From: Pseudomonas sp. v388
Lineage (GTDB): Bacteria > Pseudomonadota > Gammaproteobacteria > Pseudomonadales > Pseudomonadaceae
Assembly (NCBI RefSeq): GCF_003935425.1
Contig: NZ_RHQN01000002.1
Location: 124,001-188,000, forward strand
DNA: 64,000 nt
Direction of reading: 5' to 3'
In this document: positions 20,363-30,403 of the stretch, piece by piece
Position numbering within the stretch: position 1 is the first letter of the stretch
Layout of the letters: each line of letters begins with the position of its first letter
Made by a program: the position numbers and the translations under genes
The notes under the pieces: generated by a model
The model's database searches: none
Seen by the model: only the letters and a program-made list of their open reading frames with translations
What the model was told of the DNA's origin: nothing

Positions 20363-20692
20363 ATGCCGACCGTTCAGGGCTATCACGCCCATGTTTACTT
20401 TGATGCGCAAAGCCTCGAACAGGCGCAAGCGCTGTGTGAGGCCGCCGTTGACGAGTTCGGCGTGCAAATGGGCAGGGTTCATCAGCGCCCGGTCGGGCCG
20501 CATCCGGACTGGAGCTGCCAGCTGGCGTTCGAGCACGCGCAATTGGCGGACGTGACGCTGTGGCTGGCGCTCAATCGCAAGGGGTTGGTGGTGTTCGTGC
20601 ATCCGCTGACCGGCGATGAGCTGCGCGATCACACGGAGCACGCTATCTGGATGGGTGCGGTCAGGCCGCTCAATCTGAGCGTTTTCAGCTAG
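20363..20692 (+). CDS. Small DOPA 4,5-dioxygenase-like protein
   Basis: This 109-residue protein belongs to the DOPA 4,5-dioxygenase-like superfamily. It has the signature GYHAHVYFD near the N terminus, conserved histidines in GRVHQRPVGPHPDWSCQ, and FVHPLTGDELRDH near the C terminus. The ATG at 20363 follows GGAGGA. It is 37 bases after the LysR gene on the same strand, so the two may be cotranscribed. The natural substrate of the bacterial members is unknown to me; a link to choline metabolism is only positional. Confidence 0.8.
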   Translation: MPTVQGYHAHVYFDAQSLEQAQALCEAAVDEFGVQMGRVHQRPVGPHPDWSCQLAFEHAQLADVTLWLALNRKGLVVFVHPLTGDELRDHTEHAIWMGAVRPLNLSVFS

Positions 20693-20933
20693 GGATGCAG
20701 ACTGGACCTGAGTCGCGAGCTGAAAACTCATTTGGATACCGTTCGTAAGTTTCTTCTGAAATTCTTGAACGAAAGTAAATATCCGTTGTCAGGCTGCGCC
20801 CGCGGCTTATAATCCGGCGCCCTTGCGCTGGATTCTGCCCAGAAGCAAGCCAAACCGGCAGCGTTGCTGCTGAACAGACGGACCTGTATAGCGCGCATCG
20901 CCGTGGCTATTCGAATTCAAGGATTGAACGCGC

Positions 20934-22325
20934 ATGTCATCTCGTGCCTTGACCGCACTCGCTGTGGTCGTCGCTGTGCAATTGACCGGTTGTGCTGCCT
21001 TTCGAAGCTATGATTCCGAATTGCTGGAAACCAATCAGCAGTTGGTATCCGGCAATGTCGATGCCGCCCTCGGCACCCTTGAAAAGAACAACAGCAGCGC
21101 CGACAAGGATCTGCTGTATTACTTCGAGAAGGGCGAACTGCTGCGCGCCAAGGGGGATTTCACCGGCAGCCAGACTGCCTGGCGCACCGCCGATCAGGTG
21201 GTGTTCAAGTGGGAAGAATCAGTCAGGCTCGACACTGACAAGTACCTGGCCCAGTTCGGTAGCTTCCTGGTGAACGACAAGGTTCGTCGCTACGAAGGCT
21301 ATGACTACGAAAAGGTCATGCTGACCACACAGATGGCGCTCAACCGGCTGGCGCTGAACGATTTCGACGGCGCCCGCACGGAAATCAAGAAGACCCACGA
21401 GCGTGAAGCGATCATCGCCGAACTGCGCGACAAGGAGTACCTCAAGAGCGAGCAGGAAGCCGAGAACCGGGGCGTCAAAACCCAGTTCAAGGACCTGCAG
21501 GGCTACCCGGTTGCCTCACTCGATGCGCCTGAAGTGGTTGGTCTGAAAAACAGCTATCAGAGCGCATTCAGTCACTACCTTTCCGGTTTCGTTTATGAGG
21601 CCCTGGGTGAAAAAGGTCTGGCCGCGCCGGGCTATCGCAAGGCTGCAGAGTTGCGCCCCAATACGCCGTTGCTGGAACAGACCCTCAAGGATCTGGACGC
21701 CGCCGGCAGCAAGGACGGCAGCAGTGAAGTGCTGATCATCGTCCAGTCCGGCTTCGCCCCGGCCCGCGATTCGGTACGCGTTCCGTTGCCACTGCCGATC
21801 AGCGGCAATCTGGTGATCACGCCCCTGTCGTTCCCGGTGATCAAGCCGGACACCCTGACGCCCGCCTTCAATCAGATCAGCCTGGACGGCAAGCCGCTCA
21901 ATCTGACTCTGCTCAACAGCACCACTGACATGTCGCGCCGTGCGCTGCGTGATGACATGCCGGGCATCATCCTGCGCACGACGGTGCGCGCCATCACCCG
22001 TGGCGTCGCACAAAAGCAGCTCAATGACGTCAACCCGCTGGCCGGCCTGGCCCTGGGCATCGCTTCGGCCGTGACCGAAGGTGCAGATACCCGCACCTGG
22101 CGCACCCTGCCGGACAACACGTTGGTGGCACGCTTGCGTCTGACCCAGGGCGAACACCAGATCGTTCTGCCTAGCTCGCTGGGCGGTACTCGAGTGCAGG
22201 TCAAGGTCGATCAACGCTACCAGGTGATTCCGCTGCGCGCCCTGGGCAACCAGGTCTATGCCGGCAGCCTGGCTGCTCAAGTGATACCGACGACCCTGCC
22301 TCAAGCCATTGCGGCTGCCAAATAA
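20934..22325 (+). CDS. COG3014-type outer-membrane lipoprotein
   Basis: This 463-residue lipoprotein has a signal peptide with lipobox LTGC (Cys at about residue 20), followed by TPR-like helical repeats (about 30-260: LGTLEKNNSSADKDLLYYFEKGEL and similar) and a beta-rich C-terminal part. I recognise it as a COG3014-type protein of unknown function. It is the first gene of a four-gene operon (20934-24081) of envelope proteins related to the LpoB/YcfL cluster. ACCGTTCGTA, one base off the AlgR-site consensus I recall, lies at 20738. Confidence 0.8.
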   Translation: MSSRALTALAVVVAVQLTGCAAFRSYDSELLETNQQLVSGNVDAALGTLEKNNSSADKDLLYYFEKGELLRAKGDFTGSQTAWRTADQVVFKWEESVRLDTDKYLAQFGSFLVNDKVRRYEGYDYEKVMLTTQMALNRLALNDFDGARTEIKKTHEREAIIAELRDKEYLKSEQEAENRGVKTQFKDLQGYPVASLDAPEVVGLKNSYQSAFSHYLSGFVYEALGEKGLAAPGYRKAAELRPNTPLLEQTLKDLDAAGSKDGSSEVLIIVQSGFAPARDSVRVPLPLPISGNLVITPLSFPVIKPDTLTPAFNQISLDGKPLNLTLLNSTTDMSRRALRDDMPGIILRTTVRAITRGVAQKQLNDVNPLAGLALGIASAVTEGADTRTWRTLPDNTLVARLRLTQGEHQIVLPSSLGGTRVQVKVDQRYQVIPLRALGNQVYAGSLAAQVIPTTLPQAIAAAK

Positions 22326-22342
22326 CTGAAACGGAGATTCTC

Positions 22343-22714
22343 ATGCGTATGAAGATTTTCGGCGCGCTGGCCCTTGCCATGCTCGCCGGTTGCGCTACGC
22401 CGCCGCCACCTGCGCCCGGCAGTGCCGCCAGCAAAGTGGTGTCGATGGGCGACACCAAAAATATCGAGGTTGGCGCTATCCGCGTCGCCCGTGAAAACGG
22501 CTTTCTGACGGTCAAGGCGCAGTTGAGCAACACCAGCAGCCGTAACAGGATGATGTATTACCGCTTTGCCTGGCTGGGTAACGACGGTTTCCCGGTTGCC
22601 GATGAAGAAGGCTGGAAAAGCCTGACCCTGTATGGCTCGCAGAGCACCGTTTTGCCGGCCATTGCGCCGGTTCCTCGCGCGACTGATTTCCGCCTCGAAA
22701 TCAATACGCCTTGA
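22343..22714 (+). CDS. YcfL-family lipoprotein (DUF1425)
   Basis: This 123-residue lipoprotein has lipobox LAGC at about residues 14-17, a Pro-rich linker, and a compact domain with RMMYYRFAWLGNDGFPV, typical of YcfL. In E. coli ycfL lies directly upstream of lpoB, and the same order appears here. It starts 17 bases after the COG3014 gene with GGAGA as ribosome site. Function is unknown; the pairing with LpoB-like proteins suggests an outer-membrane partner role. Confidence 0.82.
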   Translation: MRMKIFGALALAMLAGCATPPPPAPGSAASKVVSMGDTKNIEVGAIRVARENGFLTVKAQLSNTSSRNRMMYYRFAWLGNDGFPVADEEGWKSLTLYGSQSTVLPAIAPVPRATDFRLEINTP

Positions 22715-22746
22715 TCCCCATTCGCTCAGTTCAAGAGAGTCCCGAC

Positions 22747-23337
22747 ATGCTGTCCATTCGTCTTTGCTCCATCGCCGCCATCGCCATTCTGGCTAGCGGT
22801 TGCGCCAATAACTCCCCGGTTCTGGGGAGCAAGAACATCAGCTACGGCGACACCAAGGCCGTCGAGACCGTGACCAACGAGTTCGGCTCCACCGATCTGC
22901 AGATGATCGCCGAGAGCATGACCCGCTCCCTGGCCCAGTCCGGGATTCTGCAGGGCCGTCCGGTGGTTCAGGTCTACGATGTGAAGAACAAGACCAGCGA
23001 ATACATCGACACCCGCGAAATCACCACCTCCATCAAGACCCAACTGATGAAGTCCGGCACTGCCCGCTTCGCCAGTGACAACACCCAGATGCAGAGCCAG
23101 GTCGACCAGCTCAAGCTGCAAAACCAGAGCGGCCTCTACAAGCAGACCACCGTGGCCAAGACCGGCAACATGATCGCCGCCAAGTACCGCCTGGAAGGCT
23201 CGATCAGCTCCATCGTCAAGCGCAGCAGCGACTACAAGGACGTTTTCTACAAATTCAGCCTGCAATTGATCGACGTTGAAAGCGGTCTGGCCGAGTGGAT
23301 GGACGAGAAAGAAATCCGCAAGACCACGGAGCGTTAA
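22747..23337 (+). CDS. LpoB-type lipoprotein (penicillin-binding protein activator family)
   Basis: This 196-residue lipoprotein has lipobox LASGC near residue 18 and the LpoB core (AESMTRSLAQSGILQGRPVVQVYDV, TSIKTQLMKSGTARFASD, KYRLEGSISSIVKRSSD, WMDEKEIRKTTER). In E. coli LpoB reaches through the peptidoglycan to stimulate PBP1b. In P. aeruginosa the PBP1b activator is the unrelated LpoP (recalled), so the partner here is uncertain. I chose the ATG at 22747, which puts the signal peptide at the N terminus. Confidence 0.85.
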   Translation: MLSIRLCSIAAIAILASGCANNSPVLGSKNISYGDTKAVETVTNEFGSTDLQMIAESMTRSLAQSGILQGRPVVQVYDVKNKTSEYIDTREITTSIKTQLMKSGTARFASDNTQMQSQVDQLKLQNQSGLYKQTTVAKTGNMIAAKYRLEGSISSIVKRSSDYKDVFYKFSLQLIDVESGLAEWMDEKEIRKTTER

Positions 23338-23340
23338 TTG

Positions 23341-24081
23341 ATGCGTGCATGGATTGGCATTATCGGCATGGTGTGCGCCTTCGGCGTCCAGGCCGCTCCG
23401 AAGATCGCGGTGGCCGACATGGCGTTCCAGGAACGTGTGGAGCAGTACATCCACACGGTCTCGGCGCGCAGCGACGTGCAGGTCAATCGCTACAGCGCCA
23501 GCGGTTCCGCCAGCTACGATGAGTACGAGTCGCGTACCAGCTACATCGAGCAAGGTGAACTGCGTAAATTCAGCGGCGACATCAAGGGCGAGATCCTCAA
23601 GTCCGGGATGTTCCAGCTGGTGCAAGGTACGCCCTACACCGCCGGCTCCAAGGAAGATGTCTACGACGTCATCAAGCGCATCAAGAACGGCAACTTCAAA
23701 GGTGCGGACTACGTGCTGTTCGGGACGGTTTCCGATATCGACTTCCGTCAGGATGTAGGCGAGATCGCCAATACCGACACCCATTCGGCCATTCTGGGCC
23801 TGACCCTGGTCGCCGATTTCAGCCTGATCAACACCCGCACTTTCGAAATCACTTCGGCTTTTACGGCGATGGGGGAAGGTCAGGACACCAGGCTGGTCAA
23901 CGGTCGGGACATCAAGGTGTCGCTCAATCGTGGCCGAGTGGTGCGTGAGGTGTCCAAGTCGATTGGTGTGGATGTCGCGCGCCAGATGCGTGAGCAGCTG
24001 CGTGGCGAGGTGGAGTACAGCCACCAGCCCATGCAGCAGAACAACCTGCCCCGTGACGAGGCACCGAAGATTCTGCGCTGA
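23341..24081 (+). CDS. Periplasmic LpoB/CsgG-like protein
   Basis: The 246-residue product has a signal peptide ending VQAA near residue 18 but no lipobox cysteine. The mature part (KIAVADMAFQERV, ILKSGMFQLVQGTPYT, GADYVLFGTVSDIDF, RVVREVSKSIGVDVARQM) has the layout of LpoB- and CsgG-like alpha/beta proteins. Its ATG lies 3 bases after the LpoB stop, so translation is probably coupled. It looks like a soluble partner or paralogue of the upstream lipoprotein. No exact function is known to me. Confidence 0.72.
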   Translation: MRAWIGIIGMVCAFGVQAAPKIAVADMAFQERVEQYIHTVSARSDVQVNRYSASGSASYDEYESRTSYIEQGELRKFSGDIKGEILKSGMFQLVQGTPYTAGSKEDVYDVIKRIKNGNFKGADYVLFGTVSDIDFRQDVGEIANTDTHSAILGLTLVADFSLINTRTFEITSAFTAMGEGQDTRLVNGRDIKVSLNRGRVVREVSKSIGVDVARQMREQLRGEVEYSHQPMQQNNLPRDEAPKILR

Positions 24082-24096
24082 ACGCAGCGTCTGAAT

Positions 24097-24125
24097 GAGC
24101 CGGCTCCTGGTAGCGGAGCCGGTTC
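24097..24125. terminator. Hairpin between convergent LpoB-like and RhtB genes
   Basis: GAGCCGGCTCC-tggtagc-GGAGCCGGTTC forms an 11-bp stem with one G-T pair, in the 56-base space between two convergent genes. It has no T run on either side, so it may act as a bidirectional block or a 3'-end stabiliser rather than a strong intrinsic terminator. Confidence 0.5.
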
Positions 24126-24137
24126 ATGGCTTCAGAT

Positions 24138-24770
24138 TCAAGCCGTGCCGCGATGCAAGGTCGCCAGGAACCCCGCGGCGCCGACGAACAGGCTGGCGAA
24201 GGTGCGGTTGAGGCGACGCTGTTGGGTCGGCGTCTTCAAGGCGCGCAGCACACGGGCGGCCAGTCCGGTATAGCCGGCCATCACGATCAGATCCACCGAC
24301 ACCATGGTTGCCGCGATGATCACGTACTGGATCAGCAGCGGCGCCGCCGGGTCGATGAACTGTGGCAGGATCGCCAGCATGAACACCAGCGCCTTGGGGT
24401 TGCTGATATTCACCAGAAAGCCACGCAAGACCAGGCTCAACGGCTTGCCGATCGGGCGAATCGTCGACTCGTCAGCCAGATCGGTGGGCAGCGCCCGCCA
24501 TTGCTTGATGCCCAGATAAATCAGGTACGCCACGCCAAACCATTTGATCAGGCTGAACGCCAGCTCCGATGCGGCGAGCACGGCGCCCAGGCCGGCTGCG
24601 ACCACCGCGATCTGCGCCACCAGCGCGATTTGCAAACCCAGGGCATTCCAGTAACCCCGCCAGAAACCATATTGCAGGCCGCAGGACATCGACGCGATGG
24701 CGCCTGCGCCCGGGGAAAGGCTGATAATCCAGCTGGCCGCCAGGAATCCCAGCCACGTCTCAAGCTCCAT
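24138..24770 (-). CDS. LysE/RhtB-family amino acid exporter
   Basis: This 210-residue inner-membrane exporter has about six hydrophobic segments and the family N terminus LGFLAASWIISLSPGAGAI (residues 7-25), followed by GLQYGFWRGYWNALGLQIAL. Members export amino acids such as homoserine, threonine or lysine; the substrate here cannot be told. ATG at 24770 is preferred over the adjacent GTG at 24773 because GGAGG lies five bases upstream. It may share a transcript with nothing: the mscS gene ends 57 bases upstream of... its promoter side starts at 24771-24826. Confidence 0.87.
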   Translation of the reverse strand: MELETWLGFLAASWIISLSPGAGAIASMSCGLQYGFWRGYWNALGLQIALVAQIAVVAAGLGAVLAASELAFSLIKWFGVAYLIYLGIKQWRALPTDLADESTIRPIGKPLSLVLRGFLVNISNPKALVFMLAILPQFIDPAAPLLIQYVIIAATMVSVDLIVMAGYTGLAARVLRALKTPTQQRRLNRTFASLFVGAAGFLATLHRGTA

Positions 24771-24826
24771 CACATCCTCCAGGCAAAATCATGTTTCGCT
24801 AAGTTAGTGCCTGGCCGCGCCGAATG

Positions 24827-25417
24827 CTACTCGCCCAGGGTCTTTTCGATGGATGCCAGGGGCAGCGCATCACTGCCGCGCCAGCGACGCACCGACTTCT
24901 GGAAGAACTGGCTGTTGGGCACTTGAACCAGCGCGCCGCCTGACTCAGGCATCTCGATCAGGGTCGTGAACATCAGGTTGATGGCGACCACACGCCCCTT
25001 CACACCCGGCTTGTCCAGGGTGTCGACCAGCTCCACCACATCGCCGATGCGGAACGGGCCGATGGTGTAGATCAGGATTGCGCACAGCAGATTGGACAGC
25101 ACGCTCCACATGGCGAAGAACGCCACCGCCGCAACGGCGACAAAGCCCGACAACGCTGTCCAGAGCACCGTGGCTGAAACACCCATGCGCCCAAGCACCA
25201 CCACGAAGGCGCTGCCCATGATCAGCCAGCGCAAAACACCGCGCACCGGCACCAGCAGTTCAGGGGGCAGCGGATATCGCTCGCCCAACCCGGTCAGGAA
25301 GCGCCCGACGACACGTTGCAACACGTAACCGACCAGCAAAATCAGCAGAATCTGCACACCCAGCAGGATCGGTTCGACCCAGTGTGGCGCAACCAGCAAA
25401 CCAAACAACTCCATCAT
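24827..25417 (-). CDS. Small MscS-family mechanosensitive channel
   Basis: This 196-residue inner-membrane protein of the MscS family opens under membrane tension to release solutes after osmotic downshock. It has three hydrophobic helices (about 13-35, 57-82, 88-115). The last is Gly/Ala-rich like the MscS pore helix, followed by the beta domain (IGPFRIGDVVELVD, GVVKGR-like turn, VPNSQFFQKSV). It is shorter than E. coli MscS (286), lacking most of the C-terminal vestibule. It follows the ABC-F gene by 13 bases on the same strand. Confidence 0.88.
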   Translation of the reverse strand: MMELFGLLVAPHWVEPILLGVQILLILLVGYVLQRVVGRFLTGLGERYPLPPELLVPVRGVLRWLIMGSAFVVVLGRMGVSATVLWTALSGFVAVAAVAFFAMWSVLSNLLCAILIYTIGPFRIGDVVELVDTLDKPGVKGRVVAINLMFTTLIEMPESGGALVQVPNSQFFQKSVRRWRGSDALPLASIEKTLGE

Positions 25418-25430
25418 GTTCTCGCCTTAC

Positions 25431-27341
<1,911 letters not shown>

Positions 27342-27387
27342 AATGGCGGCGGAGTCTACCAGCTTCGTCCCGAACAGGTTGATCACT

Positions 27388-27864
27388 ATGCCTTCAGACC
27401 TCTGGAGTTTCACCCTCGATTTTTACGCAAGGCCCGGCGTGGAACAGGCGTGCCTGGACCTTCAAGCCGGCGGCGCCAACGTATGCATGGTGCTTTGCGG
27501 TGTGTGGCTGGCCATGCATGACGTGCCCTGCAACGGCCGACGACTGAGGGAAGTCCGGGAACGGGCCGAGCCTTGGCACGCTGATGTGGTGCGTCCGCTG
27601 CGTGAGTTACGTAGCCGGTGGAAAGCCGCAGCGATTCACGATTCCGCGTTGAGCGCGTTGCGCGAGCAGGTCAAGGCGCTTGAACTGGATGCCGAACGGC
27701 AATTGCTGACGAGTTTGCAGGCACTGGTCGAGGCGTGGCCTGCAGTAGATGAGCGGGGTTCGCAAGAGTGGTTGAGCGAAGTGGCCGGAGAAGCGGGTAA
27801 AAACCGCCGTGGCGCGCTGCAAGTGCTGCGCGACGCGGCGGGACTGACGACCAACCAGACTTAG
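27388..27864 (+). CDS. TIGR02444 family protein (DUF2390)
   Basis: This 158-residue protein has the N terminus LWSFTLDFYARPGVEQACLDLQ and the block GANVCMVLCGVWLA, typical of the TIGR02444 family found near algP and ABC-F genes in pseudomonads. It has no signal peptide and no known function. It is divergent from the ABC-F gene, and its TAG stop overlaps the TAA stop of algP on the other strand by two bases (27862-27863), so the two genes are tightly convergent. Confidence 0.85.
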   Translation: MPSDLWSFTLDFYARPGVEQACLDLQAGGANVCMVLCGVWLAMHDVPCNGRRLREVRERAEPWHADVVRPLRELRSRWKAAAIHDSALSALREQVKALELDAERQLLTSLQALVEAWPAVDERGSQEWLSEVAGEAGKNRRGALQVLRDAAGLTTNQT

Positions 27865-28784
27865 GAAGCGCTGCTTGGCGTCACGCTGTTGCCGGCCACC
27901 GGTGCTGCGGCAGCGGGAGCCGCCGCCGGTGCAGGGCTTGCCGCGGGTTTGGCGGCCGGTTTTGCAGCAGTCGGTTTTGCCGCTGCGGGCTTGGTGACAG
28001 GCTTGGCTGTTGCCGACTTCGCCGCTGGACGTGCGGCAGGCTTGGCTGCCGGCTTGGCGGCACTGCCTGTGGTTGGCGCTGCTTTGGTTGCTGCCGGTTT
28101 GGCCGCTGATTTGACTGGGGATTTGCTCGCCGTGCTGGCTGCCGGCTTGGCGGCGGCAGGCTTCGCAGGTGCCTTCACCGCCGCGGCTTTGCCCGTTACC
28201 GGTTTGGCGACCGTCGAGGCGGCGGCCGGCGTTCTTCTGGCGGCGGGTTTGGCAGTTGCCGTCTTGGCCGGAGCCTTCAGCGCAGCCGGCTTGGCGGCCG
28301 CAGTCTTGGTCGCGGTTGAGCGCGCGGCGGTCTTGCTGGCAGCAGGCTTGGCGGCAACTTTCACCGGCGCTGCCGGTTTGGCTTCACGGGCGATCAATAC
28401 CTTGCCGACCGCTTCCTTGACGCGGCCGACACCCTGAGCGAGCTTCAGGCTTTCCTGGGCATCGCGCTTGAGTTGCAGGATGTAGGCGCGGGTTTCGGTC
28501 TGGCGATTCTTCAGCGCGTCGAGCAGTTCTTCCAGCTCGGTGGTGACACTCTTGGCTTTTTTCTGGGCCTTGGCTTTACCGACAGCAGCGGCGTCCTGCA
28601 CTTTGGTGCGAGATTTATGCAGCTTTTCCTGGGCTTTTCCGCGCTGTTTTTCGAGCTTGGCGAGCAGTTTCTCGGCATCAGCCAAAGCTTGGGAACAGGC
28701 GTCTTCCAGATGTTCGAGCAAGCTGCCCGACAGTTGCTGGAGCAGGTGTAGCGGAGTGTTTACTGGCTTCTTTTTGGCCGACAT
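27861..28784 (-). CDS. algP: Histone H1-like alginate regulator AlgP
   Basis: AlgP is a DNA-binding, histone-H1-like protein first described in alginate control in P. aeruginosa. The 307-residue product has a helical N-terminal part (about 1-130, with LLEHLEDACSQALADAEKLLAKL and a coiled coil) and a basic C-terminal tail of about 165 residues built from KPAA, KTAA and KAPA repeats. The underlying DNA is a degenerate repeat prone to length change. The repeats are less regular than the KPAA array of P. aeruginosa. It is divergent from the FKBP gene. Confidence 0.93.
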   Translation of the reverse strand: MSAKKKPVNTPLHLLQQLSGSLLEHLEDACSQALADAEKLLAKLEKQRGKAQEKLHKSRTKVQDAAAVGKAKAQKKAKSVTTELEELLDALKNRQTETRAYILQLKRDAQESLKLAQGVGRVKEAVGKVLIAREAKPAAPVKVAAKPAASKTAARSTATKTAAAKPAALKAPAKTATAKPAARRTPAAASTVAKPVTGKAAAVKAPAKPAAAKPAASTASKSPVKSAAKPAATKAAPTTGSAAKPAAKPAARPAAKSATAKPVTKPAAAKPTAAKPAAKPAASPAPAAAPAAAAPVAGNSVTPSSAS

Positions 28785-29001
28785 GACTTACCTCCTGGCT
28801 GACGAATTAGCGGCTCATACTAGACCTCTGCTGGAACCGCGGCTAGGGCATCTTGACAGCATCGGATGCACCCTGTTGCATGGCTGCGCAAACGACTGCG
28901 GTGGCTGTTCAATCCGCGATCAAGAATTTCATTTACCCACAATCGCAACTGCACGTGCTGGCGCTGGCATAATCGCTGCCTTCCCAGGCCGGAGAGCATT
29001 C

Positions 29002-29679
29002 ATGTCGCGCTACTTGTTAACGTCGTTGTTCCTGTTGCTACCACTGGCGCAAGCCGCCGAACCCGCCTCCCTGACCAATTCCCATGATCTGGCCTACAGC
29101 CTGGGCGCCAGTCTGGGTGAGCGTCTGCAGCAGGAAGTGCCGGACCTGGACCTCAAGGCGCTGGTCGAAGGGTTGCAACACGCTTATCAGAATAAACCGC
29201 TGGCGCTCAAGCAACAGCGCATCGATGAGATTCTGCGTGAACATGACGCCGCAATGGCACAAGCCGAAGTGTCGGGCTTGCCGGATGCCTCCAGCGAGGC
29301 GGCCCTGGGAGCCGAACGGCGTTTCCTGGATGCGGAAAAAGCTCGCCCGGGCGTGAAGGTGTTGGGCGACGGTATCCTGATGACCGAGCTTGTAGCCGGC
29401 ACCGGCCCCAAGCCGGACCTCAACGGCCGGGTCGAGGTGCAATATGTGGGTCGATTGCCGGACGGCACGATTTTCGATCAGAGCAGGCAACCGCAATGGT
29501 TCAGGCTCGATAGCGTCATCAGTGGATGGACCACCGCGCTTCAGGAGATGCCCGTGGGTGCGAAGTGGCGGCTGGTGATTCCGTCCGATCAGGCCTACGG
29601 CGCAGAAGGCGCGGGCGACCTGATCGACCCGTTCACGCCTCTGGTGTTCGAAATCGAGCTGATTGCCGTTTCCCAGTAG
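29002..29679 (+). CDS. FKBP-type peptidyl-prolyl isomerase, exported
   Basis: The 225-residue periplasmic or outer-membrane-side isomerase has a signal peptide ending AQAAEP near residue 18, an FKBP_N helical dimerisation domain (about 22-110, SHDLAYSLGASLGERL) and a C-terminal FKBP domain (about 125-225, VEVQYVGRLPDGTIFDQS, IPSDQAYG, LVFEIELIAV). It resembles FkpA/Mip. ATG at 29002 follows GGAGAG. A strong hairpin follows the stop. Confidence 0.93.
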   Translation: MSRYLLTSLFLLLPLAQAAEPASLTNSHDLAYSLGASLGERLQQEVPDLDLKALVEGLQHAYQNKPLALKQQRIDEILREHDAAMAQAEVSGLPDASSEAALGAERRFLDAEKARPGVKVLGDGILMTELVAGTGPKPDLNGRVEVQYVGRLPDGTIFDQSRQPQWFRLDSVISGWTTALQEMPVGAKWRLVIPSDQAYGAEGAGDLIDPFTPLVFEIELIAVSQ

Positions 29680-29703
29680 CCTTTGCCGGGTGCCAGACAT
29701 GCA

Positions 29704-29725
29704 AAAGGGTGCAAAAGCACCCTTT
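29704..29725. terminator. Bidirectional hairpin between FKBP and rsd genes
   Basis: AAAGGGTGC-aaaa-GCACCCTTT is a perfect 9-bp stem in the 78-base space between two convergent genes. On the minus strand the stem ends in TTTT, which suits termination of rsd; on the plus strand the T run is short. Confidence 0.75.
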
Positions 29726-29757
29726 GGCAACGACCGGTTCAAGCCGTGTGACAGCGC

Positions 29758-30231
29758 TTACGCCTGAGCGGCGACTTCTTCCTTGTGGGAGTTGTGCAGC
29801 ACTTCGATCAGGCAGTCTTCCAGTTCGAAACGCTCGTGCAGCAAACCGCCCAGTTTGTTGAATTCACTGGCGACCAGGGAGCAATCCGAACAGTCACCCT
29901 TGTCGCAGCGGTCATTGAACGCCAGCGCAAATTTGGTGATCACGTCCAGACGCGGATAGATCGTGTCGGCCAGTTCAAGCCCGCGCTCATCATTGAACGC
30001 TTTGGCTTCACTGCTCAGTTGCTCATACACTTCGAAATGCCCGGCCGAAACGTAGTCGACCAGGATTTCGCAAAACCGCTGGAGCGCGTCGAGATCCGCA
30101 GCCAGTGCTTCTGGCGTATCGCCCAGCGCATCGTAGGCCTTGATCAGTTCGTGACGATCCTGCAACCAGCGGTCAATCAGCAGATTGACTCCACCCCATC
30201 GTTCCTGAGCGTTCTGACAACTTTCCAACAT
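29758..30231 (-). CDS. algQ: Anti-sigma-70 factor Rsd/AlgQ
   Basis: AlgQ (Rsd family) binds the housekeeping sigma factor and favours alternative sigma factors; in P. aeruginosa it affects alginate and virulence genes. The 157-residue product starts [23 protein letters not shown] and contains the helical block [10 protein letters not shown]. The ATG at 30231 is chosen because family proteins start there. It has the cysteine cluster [10 protein letters not shown] near residue 115. It lies between the FKBP gene and dsbB, as in P. aeruginosa (recalled). Confidence 0.94.
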   Translation of the reverse strand: MLESCQNAQERWGGVNLLIDRWLQDRHELIKAYDALGDTPEALAADLDALQRFCEILVDYVSAGHFEVYEQLSSEAKAFNDERGLELADTIYPRLDVITKFALAFNDRCDKGDCSDCSLVASEFNKLGGLLHERFELEDCLIEVLHNSHKEEVAAQA

Positions 30232-30403
30232 GATGTTTTCTCTTCCCTTCAGGGGCATGCGGTCCTGTGCCGGCCCTAGTGTGGTGTAGGAACCTGCCTG
30301 TTAAATGCGCCAGGACTGCATACTTCCAATGACGCGTGCGGCCAGATTATGCCCGCAAGACAAGGCCATCAAGGTACGCAGGAGAGAAAGTTCATACAAG
30401 CGT

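Noticed and set aside
27889-28437. 182-residue Ala/Gly/Leu/Val-rich plus-strand frame that looks like a membrane protein
   Set aside because: It is the antisense reading of the KPAA repeats of algP; its composition follows from the repeat.
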